From assembly GCA_009379955.1 (NCBI GenBank), contig WHST01000023.1, forward strand, positions 1 to 64,000: a stretch of DNA of 64,000 nucleotides, given 5' to 3'. Source of the DNA: Streptosporangiales bacterium. GTDB taxonomy: Bacteria > Actinomycetota > Actinomycetes > Streptosporangiales > WHST01. Below, one piece after another: positions 59,461-64,000 of the stretch (position 1 is the first letter of the stretch; the number at the start of each line of letters is the position of its first letter). A program made the position numbers and the translations under genes. The notes under the pieces were generated by a model that was not told where the DNA came from, did no database searches, and saw only the letters and a program-made list of their open reading frames with translations.

Positions 59461-60140
59461 GACGATGCCCCGTCCTGGTCAGGGGTGAAGTACTCGTCAC
59501 AGACGCTGCAGATGATTGGCCCGAGGTCGAGGACCGTGGTGGAGACGCGGATGCGTCGTGGGCACCCGCATAGGCAGGTAGACCCGTTGTTGCTCGTCGT
59601 CCTGGTCGACGACGCCCTCAGTTCGGGGTGTCGCCAGGCGGTGAGGGCCTTCTCCAGACCCCGGAGCGTCGTCTTGTAGGTGTCGAGGGTGTCGGGTCGG
59701 GCCTTGGTCAGCGACCAGCCGATGGACTCGTCCTTGGCCGTGTCCAGGCCGAGCTCATCGGCGAGGGCGCCGAACTTCTTGTTGTGCCACCGGCCCTGCC
59801 GGGACGTGTCCTTGATCTCCCGCACATCAGCCAGGGCATGCGCGCCCTCATGCAGCAGCGTGGTGAGGATCTCCGGTGCGGGCCGGTTCAGGCCCTCTCC
59901 CGCGATCAGGATCTCGGGGAGCCGGTCGGTGCCGTGCTGCCATTTCAGGGCACCGAAGTGGCCCCACACGGGGTGTTTGCCGAGGGTGCCTGGGCCGACG
60001 ATGAGGACCGCCTGCGGCAGCTCGGGATGCGCGTCGCGGATCGCGGTCCACGCCTTCTCCAACGAGGTGACCACGCGGGCGGTGGTGAAGGTGTCTTGAC
60101 ACGTACGTGTCAACTTCTTCTTCGACGCGGTGGCGGTCAT
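59457..60140 (-). CDS. HExxH metalloprotease-like protein with C-terminal zinc ribbon (SprT-like layout)
   Basis: A 227-residue protein. LLHEGAHALAD gives His97, Glu98, His101; a third ligand is probably in GRWHNKKFGALADELGL. A zinc-ribbon with CLCGC and CSVC lies at about 188-215. HExxH plus C-terminal ribbon is the layout of SprT/SPRTN-like proteins, which cut DNA-bound proteins; ArdC-type antirestriction proteins have a similar metallopeptidase. The assignment is at layout level only. It is coupled by ATGA to both neighbours. The combination with a GIY-YIG gene and RepSA suggests a job on DNA-protein complexes of the element. Confidence 0.65.
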   Translation of the reverse strand: MTATASKKKLTRTCQDTFTTARVVTSLEKAWTAIRDAHPELPQAVLIVGPGTLGKHPVWGHFGALKWQHGTDRLPEILIAGEGLNRPAPEILTTLLHEGAHALADVREIKDTSRQGRWHNKKFGALADELGLDTAKDESIGWSLTKARPDTLDTYKTTLRGLEKALTAWRHPELRASSTRTTSNNGSTCLCGCPRRIRVSTTVLDLGPIICSVCDEYFTPDQDGASS

Positions 60141-60406
60141 GACGCCGCTCCCCGGTCGATGCGGCGCAGTTCACTGGCGTCGCGCCAGCACATCGGGTAG
60201 ACGATGTCACCGTCGATATCGGTCTGGGTGACCCGGTGGTCCTCGACGAGTACGTCCCACTCGTCGGGGCCGACCTGACCGAGGATCACACCGGTCATCC
60301 ATGGCCAGGTATCGCGGTCAGCGCTGTCGCTGGGTCGTGGGTACTTGACGAGCACCGCGGTGTCGTCGGGGAACCGGCCGTCGTTGTCGAGGTAGCCGTT
60401 GTTCAT
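60137..60406 (-). CDS. small hypothetical protein of AICE
   Basis: An 89-residue acidic protein from ATG at 60406 (ATGA with the upstream stop). WPWMTGVILGQVGPDEWDVLVEDHRV suggests a small beta-barrel (KOW/SH3-like). It ends in a charged RDASELRRIDRG tail. No family was recognised. Transcription and translation are linked with the metalloprotease-like gene by a second ATGA. Confidence 0.6.
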   Translation of the reverse strand: MNNGYLDNDGRFPDDTAVLVKYPRPSDSADRDTWPWMTGVILGQVGPDEWDVLVEDHRVTQTDIDGDIVYPMCWRDASELRRIDRGAAS

Positions 60407-60720
60407 GACGGATCTCCGCCCCAACGCTGTTGCGCGGCTTGGCGGGTAGTACCTGTACGGGCAGTGATCTCGGCCCAGGAGTAGCCGAAGCCGTGCAGTC
60501 CGGTGACGGCGTCGGCGAGGGTGTTGTCGAGTTGACAGCGCAAGGTGAGGAGTTGGTCGAGGCCGTCGATGTCGCCGGCGGCAATCCGGCGGCCGTGTGC
60601 ACGCACAGCACGGGCGATGAACGCGGCGTAGGAGTCATTCTCCACGTGCCGTCGTGTCCGTCGATTGGGTGTCAAGCCACGCTTGACGGTGATTTGGGTG
60701 CGGGACAGGCGCGCGGTCAT
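60403..60720 (-). CDS. small HTH protein of AICE, sigma region 4-like
   Basis: A 105-residue basic protein. The C-terminal part LHGFGYSWAEITARTGTTRQAAQQRWG is a helix-turn-helix like sigma-70 region 4 or related DNA-binding proteins. The N-terminus is rich in Arg (SRTQITVKRGLTPNRRTRRH). It may regulate the element's genes or assist at its origin. ATGA overlaps both neighbours. Confidence 0.65.
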   Translation of the reverse strand: MTARLSRTQITVKRGLTPNRRTRRHVENDSYAAFIARAVRAHGRRIAAGDIDGLDQLLTLRCQLDNTLADAVTGLHGFGYSWAEITARTGTTRQAAQQRWGGDPS

Positions 60721-61130
60721 CGGACACCTGCCGTGGTGTGGTGCCGCTTAGCGGCGTTACGCAGGGTCCGGATCACCTGGGCTTGGGTGGTGTCGGGGTG
60801 GTCGTTCCAGGACCAGACGACCTGTCGGGGGGTGACGTCGTCGCGCCAGATCCCGTCGTCGAGGTAGTCGGCGAGGTCGTCGATGACCCGGCCGACGTGT
60901 TCGGCCGCGACGAGGCTGCGCTCGCCGTTGGCCATGGTCTTGCTGAAGGTGACGATGTTCAGTGCGCCGAGCACGCACGCCAGCGGTAGCGGGTCGCCGG
61001 TGTGCTTGAACAGGTCGCCCTGGCACCAGCCGTTGTACTCCAGGTACAGCGCGGCATCCTCGTAGGTGCGGGCGACGTCGAACTCGGGACTGTCAGCCGT
61101 GGGGCTGACGGTAGGGTTGGCAGTCTCCAT
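60717..61130 (-). CDS. DUF6197-like hypothetical protein of AICE
   Basis: A 137-residue protein from ATG at 61130. RTYEDAALYLEYNGWCQGDLF, CVLGALNIVTF and DDLADYLDDGIW...VVWSWNDHPDTTQAQVIRTLRNAAKR are shared by small proteins of actinobacterial mobile elements (DUF6197). Function unknown. The gene begins after an 80-base gap with an AGGAAGG-like site, so it may start a subset of translation within the operon. Confidence 0.6.
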   Translation of the reverse strand: METANPTVSPTADSPEFDVARTYEDAALYLEYNGWCQGDLFKHTGDPLPLACVLGALNIVTFSKTMANGERSLVAAEHVGRVIDDLADYLDDGIWRDDVTPRQVVWSWNDHPDTTQAQVIRTLRNAAKRHHTTAGVR

Positions 61131-61210
61131 GTTGTGTCCTTCCTGGGTTGATGTGGAGTGCTCGGGCACCCGGCCAGCCGCCAAGCAAAGGTCCGGGTGC
61201 CTGAGCGTCT

Positions 61211-61417
61211 TCAGGAGCCATCGCGGCGGGTGCGTGTCTTCTCCCACGCCTCGATGGCGCGGGCGATATGTGCGAGCCGCTGGGTGGGCGTGTAGTTCTT
61301 CCCGCAGAGGTCTTTGCGGGCGTAGAACTCGATCTGCCCGATCAGGTAGTACGGGCTGTGCCCGTAGGTGCGGTCGAGCTTCTTGACCAGGTCCGCCGGA
61401 CTCGTGGTGGTGGTCAT
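61211..61417 (-). CDS. small hypothetical protein of AICE
   Basis: A 68-residue protein from ATG at 61417, with GAGGAGACC upstream and ATGA overlap with the previous gene. It is mainly helical (LVKKLDRTYGHSPYYLIGQIEFYARKDLCGKNYTPTQRLAHIARAIEAWEKTRTR) with a basic C-terminus. No family was recognised. Confidence 0.55.
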   Translation of the reverse strand: MTTTTSPADLVKKLDRTYGHSPYYLIGQIEFYARKDLCGKNYTPTQRLAHIARAIEAWEKTRTRRDGS

Positions 61418-61716
61418 GGCTGGTCTCCTCGCGGGCAGATGATGTGGCGGAACAGTTGTCCGCATTCAGGGGTGTCGATGACGTGACCGACGGGAACGAA
61501 GGCGTGGTCGTCTTCGCCGGAGAGTCGGTCGCAGTGCACGCAGGTGAACCCACGTGCTTGGGTGCCGCGTAGCTGGGTGCGGTAAACCGCCGGACTGGTG
61601 CCCCAAGTGACGGGGTAGAGCCGGACGTACCGCAGCTGCGCGAGGGTGTCGAGGAACGCCTTGTAGGTGCGGAACCTCGACGCGGTGCCCATGGTGTGGG
61701 CGGTGGTGGTGGTCAT
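61414..61716 (-). CDS. small hypothetical protein with possible zinc site
   Basis: A 100-residue protein, ATGA-coupled to the FtsK-like gene. FRTYKAFLDTLAQLRYVRLYPVTWG precedes FTCVHCDRLSGEDDHAFVPVGHVIDTPECGQLFRHIIC, in which CVHC with later Cys and His may bind zinc. Function unknown; expression with the ATPase suggests a transfer or regulatory role. Confidence 0.55.
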   Translation of the reverse strand: MTTTTAHTMGTASRFRTYKAFLDTLAQLRYVRLYPVTWGTSPAVYRTQLRGTQARGFTCVHCDRLSGEDDHAFVPVGHVIDTPECGQLFRHIICPRGDQP

Positions 61717-62570
61717 GCCGCGACCTGCTCTCCGGGAGCATCGGGGCCGGAGTCGCGGCGGGTCCAGGTGACGTAATCGACGATGTGTTCGATGTCGTCA
61801 TCGGACAGCCAGGCGGCCTTGATCTTGGTCGGGTAGCCGCCTTCGGCGAGCAGGTAGCAGACGCCGCGTTCGGTGGGCAGGATCGTGCGGGCGTCGTAGC
61901 CGTCCTTGGCCCAGCCGCGTCCGAGGATCAAGTCACTGGAGTCGGGTGTGGTGCAGCGGAACGCAGCGCGGTAGGCGAACAGGTCCCGCAGGTTCGCCTC
62001 GATTACGGGTGGGTTGCCTGCCCCGGAGGGGCGTTGGGTGGCGGCGATGACGGGCATGCCGCAGGCGCGGCCCCTGGCGACGAGGTCGCGGACGAGGGCG
62101 TTGAACTCCTTCTGCTGGTCTGGGGTGCCGAGGACCGAGGAGTAGACGGCAAGTTCGTCGATCGCGACGAGGATGACCGACAGCGGATCGGTCTTGGTGA
62201 TCTTCCTCTTCCGCTTCGCGGTGAGGTACGCGTACCGGTTGTTCAGGATCTTCTGCAGCCGCCGAAGCGCGATCAACGCGGCTTCGGGGTCGGGGCCGAT
62301 CACGTCGTCGGCGATCGGGCGCCAGGGCTCGAACTCGACGATCTTGCCGTCGAACAGGACGAGTCGGGTGTTCACGCTCATCGCGGCGTGCCCGATGATC
62401 GTGTTGACGAACACGCTCTTCCCGCCGCCGGGCTCTCCCGCGACGAGCATGTTCCGGTACATCAGCGTGGCGTAGGCCGGGTGCCCGGTCTCGGTGTTGC
62501 CGAGGTAGATCGGGTCGTACATCGACAGCATCGGCCCGACCGGGACCGAATCAGTCACTGTCATGCTCAT
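61713..62570 (-). CDS. FtsK/SpoIIIE-like DNA translocase ATPase of AICE
   Basis: A 285-residue RecA-fold ATPase. Walker A is GEPGGGKS (45-52), Walker B SVILVAIDELAV (Asp138-Glu139), followed by RDLVARGRACGMPVIAATQRPS with the TQRPS sensor of FtsK-type motors. No membrane segment and no winged-helix gamma domain are seen; the protein is about half the usual TraB/TraSA length. In AICEs one FtsK-like motor moves double-stranded DNA between hyphae. Here the membrane parts may be encoded separately by the small genes upstream (62551-62742 and 63166 onward), which is inference. Confidence 0.85.
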   Translation of the reverse strand: MSMTVTDSVPVGPMLSMYDPIYLGNTETGHPAYATLMYRNMLVAGEPGGGKSVFVNTIIGHAAMSVNTRLVLFDGKIVEFEPWRPIADDVIGPDPEAALIALRRLQKILNNRYAYLTAKRKRKITKTDPLSVILVAIDELAVYSSVLGTPDQQKEFNALVRDLVARGRACGMPVIAATQRPSGAGNPPVIEANLRDLFAYRAAFRCTTPDSSDLILGRGWAKDGYDARTILPTERGVCYLLAEGGYPTKIKAAWLSDDDIEHIVDYVTWTRRDSGPDAPGEQVAA

Positions 62571-62742
62571 GGTGGTGTCCTTCCAGGGTTGTGGTGGTGC
62601 CTGCGGTGCCGCGTGCGCGGCGCAGGATCCTGCGGACCTGAGTCAGTCCCTCGTCGGTGGCGATGACGTGCGCGGTGAACGCGAGCGTGGCCAGTCCGGT
62701 AGCGAGGTAGAGCACGAGCCAGGTGTAGATCTGTAGAGACAT
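62551..62742 (-). CDS. small single-pass membrane protein of AICE
   Basis: A 63-residue protein from ATG at 62742. A hydrophobic segment (IYTWLVLYLATGLATLAFTAHVIA) is followed by a basic stretch (QVRRILRRARG) and a His-rich end (EGHHHEH). It overlaps the FtsK-like gene by 20 bases. It may recruit the ATPase to the membrane. Confidence 0.55.
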   Translation of the reverse strand: MSLQIYTWLVLYLATGLATLAFTAHVIATDEGLTQVRRILRRARGTAGTTTTLEGHHHEHDSD

Positions 62743-62815
62743 CAGGCGTGGTCCTCTCGGTGAATAGGTGTGTGGGGGCACAAGGGCGCGGTGCCCCCAC
62801 ACGGGATGGATGGGT

Positions 62816-63160
62816 TCACTCCTGGTCGGGTGCGGTGAGCCCGTGGTGTGTTTCGAGGTAGTGCGCGAGCGACCGGAGCAGGAACAGGTCGGCCTGCCAG
62901 CTGTCGATTTCGCCCTCGGTGTCGTCGCCCCTCACGTTGATCGCGTGGGTGATCTCGGTGATCTCGGTGGTGATGGCGCCGTGCACGTCGGCGGGGGTGT
63001 ATCCCTCGCCGACCGGGACTCCGGAGGCGTAGGCGGCGAAATGGGAGCCGTAGCCGCCGGGAGTCTGGAAGAGGCTGGCGATCGTGCGTGCGGCACGTTC
63101 ACTGATGACCTCGTTGCCGAAGACGTGGAGGCTGACCTCGTCGTATCCCATGAGTTCCAT
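62816..63160 (-). CDS. hypothetical protein of AICE
   Basis: A 114-residue protein from ATG at 63160, five bases after the stop of the upstream gene; a TTG at 63175 is possible. It is acidic and helical (VISERAARTIASLFQTPGGYGSHFAAYASG; TEITEITHAINVRGDD; WQADLFLLRSLAHYLETHHG). No family was recognised. A 73-base gap to the small membrane gene has no other feature. Confidence 0.55.
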   Translation of the reverse strand: MELMGYDEVSLHVFGNEVISERAARTIASLFQTPGGYGSHFAAYASGVPVGEGYTPADVHGAITTEITEITHAINVRGDDTEGEIDSWQADLFLLRSLAHYLETHHGLTAPDQE

Positions 63161-63165
63161 GGCGA

Positions 63166-64000
63166 TCAGATCCAATCGGTGATGTCGTTGCCGCCAGGCC
63201 CGGTCACGGTGCCGTTGGCATCGGGGTTGACCGGCTTGGTGTTCTTCGACTTCCTGGCCGGCTTCTCCGGCTGGTGCTCGTCCTTGATGTCGTCGGCGGT
63301 GACGTCGCTGTAGTCCAGGTCCGTCGGAGCCTCGGTGACGGCGCGTTGCAGGGCGGGCACATCGGTGGCGATCTCACCGGTCAGCGGCGAGTCGATGGTG
63401 TCGGTGAACGTGTTCTTGCGGGTCACGTCGAACCGGACCCAGGCCTTGTTGGTGTCCTTGGTGTGCGACACCGTGACCTCTTTGGCCCAGCAAGTGGTCG
63501 TGATCTTCGACGACACCGCCTGGATGTCCTCGATCGAGACACCCGCGCGGAGTAGCACCACGCAGGTGACGCCGGCCTTGGTGGGTGTGGCGCCGAAGAT
63601 GAACGGTTCGGGATCGAACCGGCCGACGACGATGAAGTTGGTGAAGCACTTGCGGATGCGGTGCCGGATGATGAAGCACCACGCGAGTGCGACCACTGCC
63701 TCACGCAGCGGTTTGATGAGTGCCGGGACGCCGACGATGACAGCGATGACGACGACGCGGACCGGCAGTGTGGTGTGTTGGGCGAGGTTCATCCACCCCG
63801 CGGTGAGTAGGACCACGACGGTGATCTCGGGTAGCCACCACCACACGTAGCGGACGATGGGCCACACGTAGATGAACAGGGCGCAGAGCCCGCCGATGAC
63901 GAACCCGGTGAGGCCGCCGAGGATGGCGGCGAGGATCGGGTGGGTGTACTCGCTGGCGATGAGCATCGTGACCAGGCCGAGCACGACTCCGACCAGGACC
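63166..64000 (-). CDS. multi-pass membrane protein of AICE, 5' end beyond the window
   Basis: The frame is open to the window edge; at least 278 residues are visible. Three to four hydrophobic segments (ILAAILGGLTGFVIGGLCALFIYV, WWLPEITVVVLLTAGW, VVVIAVIVGVPALI) lead to a cytoplasmic domain with FGATPTKAGVTCVVLLRAGVSIEDIQAVSSKI and a long charged tail (KDEHQPEKPARKSKNTKPV). The cytoplasmic part resembles regions that precede the motor domain in Streptomyces FtsK/Tra proteins. Together with the soluble FtsK-like ATPase it may form a split transfer machine. ATG at 63984 is internal; the true start may be outside. Confidence 0.6.
   Translation of the reverse strand, partial: VLVGVVLGLVTMLIASEYTHPILAAILGGLTGFVIGGLCALFIYVWPIVRYVWWWLPEITVVVLLTAGWMNLAQHTTLPVRVVVIAVIVGVPALIKPLREAVVALAWCFIIRHRIRKCFTNFIVVGRFDPEPFIFGATPTKAGVTCVVLLRAGVSIEDIQAVSSKITTTCWAKEVTVSHTKDTNKAWVRFDVTRKNTFTDTIDSPLTGEIATDVPALQRAVTEAPTDLDYSDVTADDIKDEHQPEKPARKSKNTKPVNPDANGTVTGPGGNDITDWI

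Larger units (their letters stand above)
55718..64000. mobile_element. left part of an actinomycete integrative and conjugative element (AICE)
   Basis: It starts at the 3' end of tRNA-Lys(CTT). In order from the junction: tyrosine integrase, excisionase-like HTH, RepSA-type rolling-circle initiator, a string of small ATGA-coupled genes, an FtsK-like ATPase and membrane proteins, all on the minus strand. This integrase/xis/rep/FtsK set is the pSAM2/SLP1 pattern. Between the tRNA and the integrase stop, GCCATGATC (55733-55741) and GATCATGGC (55751-55759) form an inverted repeat, and CTCACACTT is repeated at 55763 and 55774; these may be integrase or Xis binding sites. The right end is outside the window. 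Confidence 0.85.

Overview
The window comes from a high-GC actinobacterium, seen from the dense GC-rich coding on both strands, frequent GTG starts, a LigB-type ATP-dependent ligase, an F420-type nitroreductase-like protein, an ECF42 sigma/DGPF pair, an actinobacterial SppA, DUF2510 and a RepSA-type integrative element. The genus cannot be fixed from the sequence alone. Most starts were set by ribosome-binding sites and ATGA/GTGA overlaps.

Layout. 1-91 is the first part of an IS630-type transposase cut by the window edge. 137-11000 is mostly housekeeping: an acyl-CoA thioesterase with EttA, a glucarate-dehydratase-like enolase-superfamily enzyme, a secreted M6 metalloprotease, a pair of dynamin-like GTPases and LigB. 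11054-38507 looks like one large catabolic/uptake island: two Gfo/Idh dehydrogenases, an orphan lipoprotein binding protein, an ACMSD-type amidohydrolase with a secreted LVIVD-repeat protein, a FadR/FCD regulator, a nine-gene leftward operon (zinc alcohol dehydrogenase, LivHM, LivGF, two paralogous binding proteins, a cyclic amidohydrolase and a CocE-type hydrolase), and an eleven-gene leftward operon with two complete SsuABC/TauABC-like importers (each with two different permeases), two cupins and a small membrane protein. A fatty-acid desaturase and a STAS protein lie between the operons. The substrate is not readable from sequence; amide- or ring-containing nitrogen compounds are the simplest guess.

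38700-55717 holds tRNA-Arg(TCT), the DGPF/ECF42 pair, a sulfatase, an MFS carrier, three RibD/DHFR-fold paralogues, an aldo-keto reductase, an ArsR/AHSA1/RibD operon, a group 2 sigma factor with a LexA-like box upstream, SppA, a DUF2510 membrane protein, oligoribonuclease, tRNA-His(GTG), a lipoprotein next to a frameshifted OmpA-domain gene, a secreted glycerophosphodiesterase and tRNA-Lys(CTT).

55718-64000 is the left part of an actinomycete integrative and conjugative element inserted at the 3' end of tRNA-Lys. All genes run leftward and most are joined by ATGA overlaps: integrase (frameshifted), excisionase-like HTH, RepSA-type HUH initiator, an RRQRL-type zinc protein, a GIY-YIG protein, an HExxH protein with zinc ribbon, several small unknowns, an FtsK-like ATPase and membrane proteins. 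Its right end lies beyond the window.

Two long perfect intergenic hairpins with the same core sequence (14473-14532 and 28347-28402), and looser relatives elsewhere, form a dispersed palindromic repeat; a separate 50-base perfect palindrome lies at 14579-14628.
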